This document shows, piece after piece, positions 1 to 9,089 of a stretch of 64,000 bases of DNA. Numbering within the stretch: the stretch's first letter is position 1; every line of letters starts with the position of its first letter. The stretch lies in the NCBI GenBank assembly GCA_964487545.1, contig CAZARI010000004.1, forward strand, positions 59,093 to 123,092, given 5' to 3'. The notes beneath the pieces were generated by a model that saw only the letters and a program-made list of their open reading frames with translations, did no database searches and was not told the DNA's origin. This DNA is from SKUL01 sp964487545 (GTDB taxonomy: Bacteria; Bacteroidota; Bacteroidia; Flavobacteriales_D; SKUL01). The position numbers and the translations under genes are program-made.

Positions 1-998
1 ACCATGCCTCGGCCGGCGAAGATGATTACGTGGCAGAAGCCAAGAGTCTACCTTCAGAAAGTGGCCGGGCGTACAGCAGCCAGCGATACAATTCGCCAAC
101 TTATTATGCAGCCTATACATCGCACGTTCCTGTAACGATGCGGCTTGGCTATTCGAGTTTCCACGACCCCTTTGCCTATGGCGGCGGATTTGGTGTTAGC
201 GTAGGATACGGATACGGTTTTTACGATCCATGGTGGGGTTATTATGATCCCTGGAATCCTTGGTATCGTCCGCATCCTTGGGGACGGTCATGGTACTCAT
301 GGAACACCTGGCATCCTTATGGTTATTATGGTTATGGAATGGGTTATGGCGCGGGTTATGCCCACGGATATTCAAACGGCTACTACCATGGTGTAAATTC
401 CTATAACAACAACTACTGGGGAGAACACAACAGTTCACAGGCATATACCGGCCGTCGTCCGGCTTTTGGAGGTGGCAGTTTTGGCACCACTCCACCGGGA
501 ACTACAGGACCAAGGGGCAGAAGCACTTTTGAGTCACCCCAGAGAACACCGGCTCAGAGTGGCCGTGACATCAGAGGAATCGACCGCGATCGATCGCGGA
601 CTACCACCCCTGAAAGATCTCCCACCAGAGAAAACCCAGCGATAAACAACCGTCGCCCCGTCAATCCAAACGCTACCCGCCGTCCGGCTGACAGCCGTGA
701 CAATCGTCAGGATATACGTTGGGGCAATGGATCGAGAACACCAGACATGAACCGTGGTGGCAGCACCCAGCCCGGACGTCAGGGAGTAACTCCACCAGCC
801 AGAGGGAACGACTCCTATACACGACCATCCGCACCTTCCAGAAATAATTATTCCCAGCCGGCGGCTCCTTCTAGAAATAACACGATGAGCAGACCGAGTA
901 CACCGTCGAGAAACGTAGCACCCAGTAGTCCATCACCAAGTCGTTCTTCGGGCAGTTCAGGCGGATCACGAGGTAACAGCACAGGAGGAAGACGATAA
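1..998 (+). CDS. Gly/Tyr/Trp-rich then Arg/Ser/Pro-rich protein, 5' end outside window
   Basis: The reading frame is open to the first complete codon (base 3), so the true start and any signal peptide lie upstream. A GTG at 30 could serve as a start but no signal peptide follows it. The first half (about residues 40-130) is dominated by Gly, Tyr, Trp and Pro in short runs such as GYGYGFYDPWWGYYDPW. The second half is Arg/Ser/Pro/Asn-rich with loose repeats of the form PSxPSRN near the C-terminus. No enzymatic motif is visible. The stop overlaps the ATG of the following outer membrane protein by one base (TAATG), so the two are probably co-translated and may be exported together. The composition suggests a disordered or aggregating envelope protein. 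I do not recognise the family. Confidence 0.7.
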   Translation, partial: HASAGEDDYVAEAKSLPSESGRAYSSQRYNSPTYYAAYTSHVPVTMRLGYSSFHDPFAYGGGFGVSVGYGYGFYDPWWGYYDPWNPWYRPHPWGRSWYSWNTWHPYGYYGYGMGYGAGYAHGYSNGYYHGVNSYNNNYWGEHNSSQAYTGRRPAFGGGSFGTTPPGTTGPRGRSTFESPQRTPAQSGRDIRGIDRDRSRTTTPERSPTRENPAINNRRPVNPNATRRPADSRDNRQDIRWGNGSRTPDMNRGGSTQPGRQGVTPPARGNDSYTRPSAPSRNNYSQPAAPSRNNTMSRPSTPSRNVAPSSPSPSRSSGSSGGSRGNSTGGRR

Positions 999-2536
999 TG
1001 ACTTTGAGATTCTTAGCCTTACTTTCCTCAGCCTTCGTACTGACGTTGTCATCTTACGGGCAAGGTTTGGATGATGCACTGCGCTTTAGCCAAAGCTCAT
1101 TACACGGTTCGGCTCGGTTTAATGCCATGGGTGGCGCTTTTACGGCCCTGGGGGGAGAACTGGGAGCAATTCACCTTAACCCGGCTTCAGTGAGCGTGTT
1201 TACGAAAAATGAAATCGGGTTTACCCTTGGAATCGGGCACACCAGTATTAATACTGAATACTACAGTGATACGAAAAACGCCCAGTACGGCAAACCCAAC
1301 ATTAATAATATGGGTATTGTTTTTTCGAGTGAACTGGAAAATCCCGACTGGACAAACCTCAATATTGGCATCACTTTTTCCCGAACAAACGACTTTAACA
1401 GAAGGATTAAATACTCTGCCGAGCAAGACGAACACAGCTATGCGCAGTTTCTGGTAGATTGGGCAAATCACTCCAGACCTCCTAACTACAACAGCCCGGG
1501 CACCGTTGACGATCTGTACTACGACTTTCCCTTTGATGCGTATCCGGCCTACTCGTCGTATATTATCAACAACTTTGTGAATGCCGATGGGGATGATGAG
1601 TATTACTCACCAATTGACTGGGGGGAAAAAGTAAAACAAGAATTCAGTCTTGAAGAGTCTGGACGAAGTTCTGAAATGATGCTTTCGATTGGGTCATCAT
1701 ATCGCGACAAACTTTATCTAGGATTCGGACTGAAGGTTGGAACTTTCGCATTGACCCGAAAGGTCGATCACATGGAGACGCCCGAAATTCAAGATGAAAT
1801 TTTGAGGCATTCATTCCAATCCGAACTAGAAACACGTGGAACATCCTACAGCCTTTCGGGTGGAATTATTGCCAGAATTTCGGATATGTTCAGGGTGGGG
1901 ATTTCGGCGCAGACCCCCCATTTCTATGTGCACAATGAATATTTCAGAACCATTCACAACGCGCAACTCACCGGGGCGTATTTGAGTAATGCCGACACCA
2001 CTGGCGGTGCCGGCGCCTCTGCCAGTCCCGAAGGCAACTTTAGGTACAACTTTCACACCCCTTGGGTATTTAATACTGGCGTAGCAGCTGTTTTCGGCCC
2101 GCGGTCCATCCTTAGTGTTGATTATGAATTTCGGAACTACAGTTCGGGAAAATTTAAACGAAACTCCAGAAGCAGCAGTAGTGAAAATTTCGAATTTCAA
2201 AACGAGGACATCAAGAACGTATTGGGTATCACGCATAACTTTCGTGCGGGATTTGAGTACCGTTTACTTCCGTTAAGCCTGCGCGCTGGTTATAATTATT
2301 CTATGGATCCGGTTAAGCGCTCATATCGCGGTAGCTTTGATCGCGGCTCCCATCAGATTTCGCTCGGTGCGGGGATGCGATTTGAGAGAATTTTTCTCGA
2401 TGTATCGTACTACTATCACATGACCGAATCGCCCTACGCCTTCTACGACACTGGCTATCTGGTGGGACAAAGCAAATTTGCCGCGATGGATATCGTCCGA
2501 CACGGAATTGCATTCAGCATTGGGATACGGTATTAG
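998..2536 (+). CDS. FadL/OmpP1/TodX-like outer membrane protein
   Basis: A 512-residue protein starting with a signal peptide (about residues 1-21, ending SSYGQ). The N-terminal part after cleavage has a segment typical of the OMPP1/FadL/TodX family in Bacteroidota: GSARFNAMGGAFTALGGE followed by LNPAS. The rest shows alternating hydrophobic/aromatic strands and ends in RHGIAFSIGIRY, a terminal aromatic residue as expected for an outer membrane beta-barrel. FadL-type barrels carry hydrophobic small molecules across the outer membrane; Bacteroidota members are often labelled hemin receptor without proof. The start is fixed by its one-base overlap with the upstream stop, with a purine-rich AGGAGG nine bases before. 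Substrate unknown. Confidence 0.82.
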   Translation: MTLRFLALLSSAFVLTLSSYGQGLDDALRFSQSSLHGSARFNAMGGAFTALGGELGAIHLNPASVSVFTKNEIGFTLGIGHTSINTEYYSDTKNAQYGKPNINNMGIVFSSELENPDWTNLNIGITFSRTNDFNRRIKYSAEQDEHSYAQFLVDWANHSRPPNYNSPGTVDDLYYDFPFDAYPAYSSYIINNFVNADGDDEYYSPIDWGEKVKQEFSLEESGRSSEMMLSIGSSYRDKLYLGFGLKVGTFALTRKVDHMETPEIQDEILRHSFQSELETRGTSYSLSGGIIARISDMFRVGISAQTPHFYVHNEYFRTIHNAQLTGAYLSNADTTGGAGASASPEGNFRYNFHTPWVFNTGVAAVFGPRSILSVDYEFRNYSSGKFKRNSRSSSSENFEFQNEDIKNVLGITHNFRAGFEYRLLPLSLRAGYNYSMDPVKRSYRGSFDRGSHQISLGAGMRFERIFLDVSYYYHMTESPYAFYDTGYLVGQSKFAAMDIVRHGIAFSIGIRY

Positions 2537-2556
2537 AAAAGAAACTTACAAGAATT

Positions 2557-2588
2557 AAAAAAGGGGCTGCGAGCCCCTTTTTTTTTTG
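2557..2588. terminator. Bidirectional intrinsic terminator
   Basis: A perfect stem GGGGCT-GCG-AGCCCC is flanked by an A run on the left and a T run on the right. It can end transcription of the FadL-like gene on the plus strand and of the convergent zinc-ribbon gene on the minus strand. Confidence 0.9.
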
Positions 2589-2611
2589 TATTACCAACTG
2601 AACCTGTGGTA

Positions 2612-3367
2612 TTATTCCTCAATGGGATCAATTTCGTCATCGACCAAAATTCGGCCGCAATGCTCACAAACCAGAATTTTTTTGTGGGTACGGATATCGA
2701 GTTGACGCTGGGGTGGAATCTTGTTGAAGCATCCGCCACAAGCATCCCGATCGATGGTTACAACCGCCAAACCATTCTTTGCATTTTCCCGGATACGGTG
2801 ATACGCGTTTAGCAAACGGTCTTCGATTATCTTTTCTGCTTCGGTTGCCCGTTTTTCCAGATCCTGCTCTTCTTTCTCAGTCTCAGCCGTGATGGCTTCG
2901 AGCTCCGCCTTTTTCAGCTCCAGGTCTTTTTCGCGACCATCCAGAACTTCAGTAGACTCAGTGAGCACCTCCTTTTTGTTCTCGATGGCAAACTGCGTTT
3001 CTTTTATTCGTTTCTCGGCGAGCTGAATTTCGAGTGACTGGTATTCGATTTCTTTGGAAAGCGAATCAAACTCGCGATTGTTGCGAACCTTTTCCTGCTG
3101 TGTGGTGTATTTCTTGATGAGCTCCTGACTCTCCTGAATTGCATTTTTACGCTCCGAAACACTGAATTCCAGCTCTTTAATCTCTTGCTCCAGTTTTTCC
3201 TTTCGGGTTCGAAGACCTTCAATCTCGTCTTCCAAGTCTTCTACTTCCAATGGAAGCTCACCTCGGACGGTGCGTATTTTATCGAGCGAGGAATGTATTT
3301 TTTGCAACGTGTAAAGAGCGCTCAGTTTCTGCTCTACAACATTCTCTGTTTTGGTTGCCTTAGCCAT
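2612..3367 (-). CDS. Coiled-coil protein with C4-type zinc ribbon (COG1579 type)
   Basis: A 251-residue protein. Residues about 20-190 are heptad-rich and highly charged (long Glu/Lys stretches), consistent with a two-helix antiparallel coiled coil. The C-terminus carries a four-cysteine zinc ribbon: CGGC about residue 210 and CEHCG about residue 234. This architecture matches the widespread COG1579 / C4-type zinc ribbon family, related in shape to DksA-like and Rab5-like coiled coils; the molecular role is not settled and a nucleic acid or RNA polymerase role is only suggested. It lies three bases downstream of the Nif3-like gene, an association common in many bacteria, so the two are probably one operon. 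Confidence 0.85.
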   Translation of the reverse strand: MAKATKTENVVEQKLSALYTLQKIHSSLDKIRTVRGELPLEVEDLEDEIEGLRTRKEKLEQEIKELEFSVSERKNAIQESQELIKKYTTQQEKVRNNREFDSLSKEIEYQSLEIQLAEKRIKETQFAIENKKEVLTESTEVLDGREKDLELKKAELEAITAETEKEEQDLEKRATEAEKIIEDRLLNAYHRIRENAKNGLAVVTIDRDACGGCFNKIPPQRQLDIRTHKKILVCEHCGRILVDDEIDPIEE

Positions 3368-3370
3368 CGA

Positions 3371-4465
3371 TCAAAAATAATTAATTGGGTTTGTATTCAC
3401 CTCTGTAAAATGGACGGCAAAGGTAGGAAAATTTTCCTGCAAATATTCCACGAGAAGATCTATGGTAAACTGCTCACTTTCATAATGCCCGATATCAGCA
3501 ATTATAATCTGATCCTCGGCGTCAAAAAACTCATGGTATTTAAAATCACCGGTGATAAACACATCAGCTCCTGACTGTTTGGCAGCCGGAAGAAGAAAGC
3601 TTCCCGAGCCACCGCAAACCGCCACTTTTCGCAGCGGTTCATTAAATAATCGAGTGTGTCGTATTAATTGCGTGTTCATACTCTTTTTCAGCATGGCCAA
3701 AAAATCCTCGACATCCATCGGTTTGGGAAGTAAGCCCACCATTCCCGCCCCCACACGCTGATCGGCGTTTTCGAGTTGATATATGTCATAGGCCACCTCT
3801 TCATAGGGGTGTGCCTGGCGCATGGCTTTTACCACCTGACTTTGTTGGTGCGATCGGAAAACAACTTCAATCCTTGTTTCTTTTTCGGTGTGCCGTTCTC
3901 CTTTTCTGCCCACAAAAGGTTTGGTGTAGTCTCCTCCTTTAAATGTTCCTTCTCCAACTAGATTGAAAGCGCATTCACTATAATTACCGATTGCTCCGGC
4001 ACCGGCTGAAAAAACAGCCTGCCGAACCAATTCTGCGTGATCCATTGGGCAAAACACCACCAACTTGCGCAAATGCCCCGATTTGGGCACAAGAATTTCC
4101 CTATTGGTTAGTTTCAAGCGATCTGCAATGCGGTTATTGACTCCCGCCTGAATATTGTCGAGATTGGTATGAATGGCATATAGTGCAATATCATTTCGTA
4201 TGGCAGAAAGCACCGTACGCTCCACATAGTTGGCACCAGTAAGCCGTTTAAGTCCTCCAAAAATAATGGGGTGATGAGAAACGATCAGGTTGCAGTTTCG
4301 ACGCACTGCTTCTTCCACCACGGCTTCGGTGCAATCTAGCGACACCAGAATGCCACACACTTCTGAATCTGCGTCGCCAACCAATAATCCTGCGTTGTCG
4401 TAACTCTCCTGATAATTTTTCGGAGCCAAATTCTCAAGGTATCTAGCAACATCTTTAATCTTCAT
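3371..4465 (-). CDS. Nif3-like dinuclear metal centre protein (YbgI family)
   Basis: 364 residues from the ATG at 4465. I chose this start because the protein then begins MKIKDVARYLENLAPK, the normal family N-terminus; an in-frame start at 4534 would run into lpxK. Metal-site motifs are present: SHHPIIF (about 65), HTNLDN (about 100), FITGDFKYHE (about 310) and GHYESE (about 325). The length exceeds the 250-residue short form because of a central PII-like inserted domain (about residues 125-230) containing HPYEEVAYD. The family forms toroidal hexamers with two metals per subunit; some members have been assigned GTP cyclohydrolase or other hydrolase activity but the function is unsettled. It is divergent from lpxK with only 29 bases between the start codons. 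Confidence 0.88.
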   Translation of the reverse strand: MKIKDVARYLENLAPKNYQESYDNAGLLVGDADSEVCGILVSLDCTEAVVEEAVRRNCNLIVSHHPIIFGGLKRLTGANYVERTVLSAIRNDIALYAIHTNLDNIQAGVNNRIADRLKLTNREILVPKSGHLRKLVVFCPMDHAELVRQAVFSAGAGAIGNYSECAFNLVGEGTFKGGDYTKPFVGRKGERHTEKETRIEVVFRSHQQSQVVKAMRQAHPYEEVAYDIYQLENADQRVGAGMVGLLPKPMDVEDFLAMLKKSMNTQLIRHTRLFNEPLRKVAVCGGSGSFLLPAAKQSGADVFITGDFKYHEFFDAEDQIIIADIGHYESEQFTIDLLVEYLQENFPTFAVHFTEVNTNPINYF

Positions 4466-4494
4466 GGCTTGTGTTATGTTCTTATTTTTAGCCC

Positions 4495-5538
4495 ATGAAA
4501 TTACTGAGAATTGTTCTTCTTCCATTTTCAGCACTTTACGGGATAATTTTGAGGGTAAGGCATTTTCTCTTTGATACTGGATTGCTTACTTCTCACCACT
4601 TCACTCATCCTAAATCCATTTGTGTGGGGAACTTGAACACGGGCGGAACGGGCAAAACACCTTTTACAATATATTTAGCGAAACTACTCGGCGACAATGA
4701 AAACATTGCTGTGCTTTCACGTGGATATAAAAGAAAAACCAGTGGGTTTATGTTGGTCAACTCCAACAGCACGGCCGACGATGTCGGCGACGAACCACTA
4801 CTTATTTATCGGCACCTCGACCAAGCTAAAGTTGCTGTCGATGCCAATAGAAAAAGGGGAATCGAAAAATTAAGCGCGCTACCTGCTATCCACACCGTAA
4901 TTCTGGACGACGCGTTTCAACACAGACGCGTGAAAGCAGGCCTGAATATTCTGCTCACCGACTACCACAACCGCTATACCAGACAATATTTGTTGCCAGC
5001 CGGAACATTGCGCGATATCCGGTATCGCGCAAAGGATGCCAACCTGATTGTGGTCACTAAATGTCCAACAGATGTAAATGAAGACCAAATTCTGAAGGAG
5101 ATTAATCCAGGGTCTCATCAAAAAGTGTTTTTTACCCGCTTCCGATACCGCAATCTCAAACCAATAAACGGCGATCAGATTTTCGAAACAGATTTTATAG
5201 AAGGCAAAGGTGTCTTGTTGGTAACCGGTATCGCACGCCCGCGATATGTTGAGGAATATCTGAAAACGAAAGCGAGAATATTAAAAACCGTTAAGTTCAG
5301 CGATCATCACGATTATAGCACGCGAGACGTTCGAAGGATAACCGAAATATTTGATAATTTTGAAGCGTCTCCCAAACTGGTTGTAACTACAGAAAAAGAC
5401 AGTGTAAAACTGAATCATCCATCACTTGCGCCACTGCTTTTGAAACTACCAATTTTTGTGTTGACAATTGAAATAGAATTTCTGAAGAATCAAGAAACCT
5501 TTGAAAGAGAAGTAAAAAGATATGTTGAAAAAAATTGA
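4495..5538 (+). CDS. lpxK: Tetraacyldisaccharide 4'-kinase LpxK
   Basis: 347 residues. LpxK phosphorylates the 4' position of the lipid A precursor at the inner membrane, making lipid IVA. The N-terminus has a hydrophobic anchor (about residues 5-25), then the P-loop-like motif GNLNTGGTGKTPF (residues 45-57), and downstream the conserved ILDDAFQHRRV and LLPAGTLRD motifs that bind substrate and Mg-ATP. A C-terminal TTEKDSVKL motif is also typical. The gene heads a plus-strand cluster and overlaps the following purine nucleoside phosphorylase by 17 bases. Together with lpxH-like and lptE genes elsewhere in the window it shows a lipopolysaccharide-bearing outer membrane. Confidence 0.95.
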   Translation: MKLLRIVLLPFSALYGIILRVRHFLFDTGLLTSHHFTHPKSICVGNLNTGGTGKTPFTIYLAKLLGDNENIAVLSRGYKRKTSGFMLVNSNSTADDVGDEPLLIYRHLDQAKVAVDANRKRGIEKLSALPAIHTVILDDAFQHRRVKAGLNILLTDYHNRYTRQYLLPAGTLRDIRYRAKDANLIVVTKCPTDVNEDQILKEINPGSHQKVFFTRFRYRNLKPINGDQIFETDFIEGKGVLLVTGIARPRYVEEYLKTKARILKTVKFSDHHDYSTRDVRRITEIFDNFEASPKLVVTTEKDSVKLNHPSLAPLLLKLPIFVLTIEIEFLKNQETFEREVKRYVEKN

Positions 5539-6334
5539 AGAAACCGCTCGTTTTCTAAAATCTAAAACCGCGGTCAGGCCTAAAGCAGGCATTATTTTAG
5601 GTACCGGTTTATCGGGTCTGGGAAAAGAAATAGTAGCGGATGTGGTTCTCAACTATGAAGACATCCCCAACTTTCCTGTTTCCACGGTAGAAGGACATCA
5701 TGGACAATTAGTCATTGGCCATCTCGACAATCAGCCGGTGGTAGCCATGAAAGGTCGATTCCATTTCTACGAGGGCTATGATATGTCGGAAGTTGTTTTT
5801 CCGGTGAGGGTAATGAAGTTTCTGGGTGTCACTCACCTTTTGCTTTCCAATGCATGTGGTGGTGTTAACCCAGAACAAGAGATCGGCGACTTAATGGTGA
5901 TTACCGACCACATCAACCTATTCCCAACCAATCCATTGATGGGGCCAAACATCGATGAACTAGGACCCCGATTTCCGGATATGAGCGATGCTTACGACAA
6001 ATCGCTCGTAGATATGGCCCTGTCGATTGGATCGCAGGATAACATTGAGCTAGGTCAGGGCATTTATGCCGGACTTAGTGGACCTTGTCTGGAAACTCCG
6101 GCAGAATACCTATACGTTAGAAACATTGGCGCCGACGCGGTGGGAATGAGTACTGTTCCTGAAGTTATTGCCGCCCGCCATATGGGATTAAAATGCTTCG
6201 GAATTTCGATTATTACCGATTTGGGTGTGCCTGGAAAAATTGTGAAGGTTACCCATGAAGACGTTCAACGTGTTGCCGAAGCCGCCGAACCCAAGTTAAC
6301 CAGCATTTTCCGGAAACTCGTCAACCAAATTTAA
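5522..6334 (+). CDS. Purine nucleoside phosphorylase (trimeric type)
   Basis: 270 residues. Cleaves purine nucleosides with phosphate to free base plus (deoxy)ribose 1-phosphate in salvage. Motifs of the trimeric PNP family are clear: GTGLSGLG (27-34), the GHHGQL phosphate motif (about 59), KGRFHFYEGY (about 75), NACGGVNP (about 111), and the base-binding stretch GPCLETPAEY followed by GADAVGMSTVPE. Length matches the family. It overlaps the end of lpxK by 17 bases, so translation is probably coupled, and the start ATG gives the normal short N-terminus. Whether it prefers guanosine/inosine or also methylthioadenosine cannot be told from the sequence alone. Confidence 0.93.
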   Translation: MLKKIEETARFLKSKTAVRPKAGIILGTGLSGLGKEIVADVVLNYEDIPNFPVSTVEGHHGQLVIGHLDNQPVVAMKGRFHFYEGYDMSEVVFPVRVMKFLGVTHLLLSNACGGVNPEQEIGDLMVITDHINLFPTNPLMGPNIDELGPRFPDMSDAYDKSLVDMALSIGSQDNIELGQGIYAGLSGPCLETPAEYLYVRNIGADAVGMSTVPEVIAARHMGLKCFGISIITDLGVPGKIVKVTHEDVQRVAEAAEPKLTSIFRKLVNQI

Positions 6335-6341
6335 ACATTGA

Positions 6342-7796
6342 ATGGACGCGGAGATTCGCAACAAATATCAGATGGTCATCGGGCTCGAAGTTCATGCCCA
6401 AATGAACACCCAATCAAAAGCTTATTCGGGCGATCGAAATGAATACGGATCGGCACCCAATAGCAATGTAGGGCCGATAACATTGGCCCTGCCTGGGACG
6501 CTGCCAAAACTCAATAAGGAAGTCATCATCTCGGCCATTAAGCTGGGGTTGGCCACCAACTGCAACATTACAGATCGAATGCATTTTGCGCGTAAAAACT
6601 ACTTTTACGCCGACCTGCCAAAGGGATATCAAATTACGCAGGACACGACGCCGATTTGCACCAGTGGTTTGGTCAATATTGATGTGGACGGAGAAACCAA
6701 AAAGATCGGTATTACACGGATTCACATTGAAGAAGATGCGGGCAAGAGCATCCACGATCAGGATCCATTCGATACGCTGATCGACTTGAATCGCGCTGGG
6801 GTGGCCTTGCTGGAAATCGTGTCGGAACCAGATATGCGATCTTCAGAAGAAGCTTACACCTATTTGGCTGAAATCCGAAAACTGGTGCGCTATCTCGAAA
6901 TTTGCGACGGCAATATGGAAGAGGGAAGTTTGCGCTGCGATGCCAACATTTCAGTAATGCCAAAAGGCAGCTCCACGTTTGGGAAGCGGGTTGAAGTCAA
7001 AAACATGAACTCGCTGAGAAATGTTCAGCGCGCTATTGAACATGAAGCTACACGACAAATTGCCATTATTGAAAGCGGTGGAACCATCGAACAGCAAACC
7101 CGCAACTTCGACGCGGTTTCCGGCACCACTACTTTGCTTCGAAGCAAGGAAGATGCCCACGACTACCGCTATTTTCCAGAACCCGATCTTCAACCCATTA
7201 CCGTCACGGAAAAGCAAATTGAAGAAGTTCGCAAAACCCTACCACCTCTTCCGTCCGAATTGATGGAAAAGTATATCAACACCCTTGGACTAACAGAATA
7301 CGATGCCCGGGTGCTCACCGAAAATAAGGCCATTGCACTATATTTCGAAGACCTAATTTCGCGCACCAGTCATTATAAAAGTGCCGTCAACTGGGTGATG
7401 GTTGATGTGAAATCGTATCTGAATCAGAGCGGTATTGGCATGGAAGGCTTTCCCGTTTCGGCAATGCAACTCGCTGTGCTCATCGAAATGATTCAAGAAG
7501 GAAAGGTGAGCAACAGTGTGGCCAGCCAGAATATATTTCCAGCAATGATCGCCGAACCCCACCGCACTCCGCTCGAAATCGCCGAATCGCTGAACTTACT
7601 ACAGGACAGTGATGAGAATTCCTTGAAAGACTTGGCGCAACAGGCCATTGCTAAATATCCCGATAAGGCCGCCGCTTACAAAGCCGGAAATAAAGGATTG
7701 CTCGGGCTTTTTATGGGTGAGGTAATGAAACTCTCCAATCGCACTGCCGATCCTAAAGCCGCCAGCAAAATCATTCAATCCCTGTTAAACGAATAA
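6342..7796 (+). CDS. gatB: Asp/Glu-tRNA amidotransferase subunit B
   Basis: 484 residues. GatB is the kinase/amidotransferase subunit of GatCAB, which converts Glu-tRNA(Gln) or Asp-tRNA(Asn) to the amide form. It begins with VIGLEVHAQMNTQSK, has the central YFYADLPKGYQITQ motif and SLRCDANISV, and ends with a YqeY-type tRNA-binding tail (about residues 335-484). Length and motif order are normal. It follows the nucleoside phosphorylase by seven bases and precedes a TlpA-like gene by 15. gatA and gatC are not in this window. Confidence 0.97.
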   Translation: MDAEIRNKYQMVIGLEVHAQMNTQSKAYSGDRNEYGSAPNSNVGPITLALPGTLPKLNKEVIISAIKLGLATNCNITDRMHFARKNYFYADLPKGYQITQDTTPICTSGLVNIDVDGETKKIGITRIHIEEDAGKSIHDQDPFDTLIDLNRAGVALLEIVSEPDMRSSEEAYTYLAEIRKLVRYLEICDGNMEEGSLRCDANISVMPKGSSTFGKRVEVKNMNSLRNVQRAIEHEATRQIAIIESGGTIEQQTRNFDAVSGTTTLLRSKEDAHDYRYFPEPDLQPITVTEKQIEEVRKTLPPLPSELMEKYINTLGLTEYDARVLTENKAIALYFEDLISRTSHYKSAVNWVMVDVKSYLNQSGIGMEGFPVSAMQLAVLIEMIQEGKVSNSVASQNIFPAMIAEPHRTPLEIAESLNLLQDSDENSLKDLAQQAIAKYPDKAAAYKAGNKGLLGLFMGEVMKLSNRTADPKAASKIIQSLLNE

Positions 7797-7811
7797 GTAA
7801 ACCAATAAGCC

Positions 7812-8930
7812 ATGAGATACCTGATCATTTCAATCGCTGCATTTTTAACAGCATGCCAGTCTGGACCCGATCAACCGGAAGGAATAAACGGACAGTTGGA
7901 AAATGGAGCTGGAAAAAACATTTCGCTCAACCACATCGATAACAACAACAACGTTACACTCGAACAAACAGTGATTGACGAAAACGGAAACTTTGCATTT
8001 GGTGTTCGCCCCGGCCCGCAGGATTTTTATACGCTGGTAATCGATGATCAACAAATCGTTTTGTTTACCGACAGCACCGAAAACATTCAAATCACCGGGG
8101 ATGCAGAAAACCTTCTCAGTTCTTATGACATCTCTGGATCTACCCACTCCAAAGTTCTGCGTGATTACTACGCGGGATCTCGTCCATTTCGCGACCAGTT
8201 GGAGTCCATTCAACAGGAATTTCAAGCGGTCTCCCAAACGGGAGATGCGGTGAAGCAACAGGAGTTAATTAATTCGTTTGAGGTGGCGCGGTCGGAATAT
8301 CAAGAATATCAGATCGATTTTCTCAACAATAACAGTCATTCTCCAGTAGGCGTATCGATATTGGGGGAGTTAGATCCGGAAGAAAATCTGGAGATTTTCA
8401 AGAAAATACACCAGAATTTATCGGGAACATTTTCGCATCATGTATATTACAGCATGTTGGGCAGCCAAATTGCACAGGCTGAACAAAAAATCGCGGCAAC
8501 CGTCAACCTTCAACCGGGAAAAATTGCTCCAGAAATTGAATTGACGAATCCCCAAGGAAAAGTTATTCCGCTTTCTTCTCTTCGTGGCAAAGTCGTTTTG
8601 ATTGATTTTTGGGCTTCGTGGTGCATGCCTTGTCGCCGCGAGAATCCAAACGTGGTAAGAATGTACAATCAATACGCAGGTAAAGGGTTTGAAATCTATG
8701 GGGTGTCGCTCGATCGCGATAAGGATAAATGGGTACAGGCCATTAAAGACGACGGATTAACCTGGCCTCAAGTGAGCGATTTAAAGTTTTGGAATAGTGC
8801 CGCTGCCCAGATATATAGCGTCACCAGCATACCACATACGGTACTCATCGACCGCGAAGGCAAAATTATCGTTTCAGGATTGCGTGGAAAAGCGCTCGAA
8901 GATAAAATTGCTGAAGTACTCAATACGTAA
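7812..8930 (+). CDS. TlpA-like thiol-disulfide oxidoreductase lipoprotein (DUF4369 + thioredoxin fold)
   Basis: 372 residues. The N-terminus is a lipoprotein signal with a lipobox ending in Cys15 (AAFLTAC). Residues about 25-115 look like the DUF4369 beta domain that precedes many Bacteroidota thioredoxins, followed by a helical spacer, then an AhpC/TSA-type thioredoxin fold (about 235-372). The active site is WASWCMPCRREN (CxxC), followed by the cis-proline region SIPHTVLID. It probably reduces or isomerises disulfides in the periplasm; similar proteins support cytochrome maturation or oxidative stress tolerance. It follows gatB closely and is probably the last gene of the lpxK cluster, since a terminator lies after it. 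Confidence 0.88.
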   Translation: MRYLIISIAAFLTACQSGPDQPEGINGQLENGAGKNISLNHIDNNNNVTLEQTVIDENGNFAFGVRPGPQDFYTLVIDDQQIVLFTDSTENIQITGDAENLLSSYDISGSTHSKVLRDYYAGSRPFRDQLESIQQEFQAVSQTGDAVKQQELINSFEVARSEYQEYQIDFLNNNSHSPVGVSILGELDPEENLEIFKKIHQNLSGTFSHHVYYSMLGSQIAQAEQKIAATVNLQPGKIAPEIELTNPQGKVIPLSSLRGKVVLIDFWASWCMPCRRENPNVVRMYNQYAGKGFEIYGVSLDRDKDKWVQAIKDDGLTWPQVSDLKFWNSAAAQIYSVTSIPHTVLIDREGKIIVSGLRGKALEDKIAEVLNT

Positions 8931-8953
8931 ACGGAGTTCGAGAAGACCGATTT

Positions 8954-8994
8954 AAGGCGTAACAGTTCAAAAAACCGTTGCGCTTTTTTTTATT
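8954..8994 (+). terminator. Probable intrinsic terminator
   Basis: An imperfect stem (AAGGCGTAACAG paired with CCGTTGCGCTT, one mismatch and one bulge) is followed by a run of eight T. It would end the lpxK-to-TlpA transcript. Confidence 0.65.
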
Positions 8995-9089
8995 CGCTGC
9001 TATCCAGTGCGGAGCTTTTGGGCAGAAAAGAAATGATTTGAAATTTTATGACGAGATTCGAAGTCGAAAACCAGTATTAAACTACGTCC

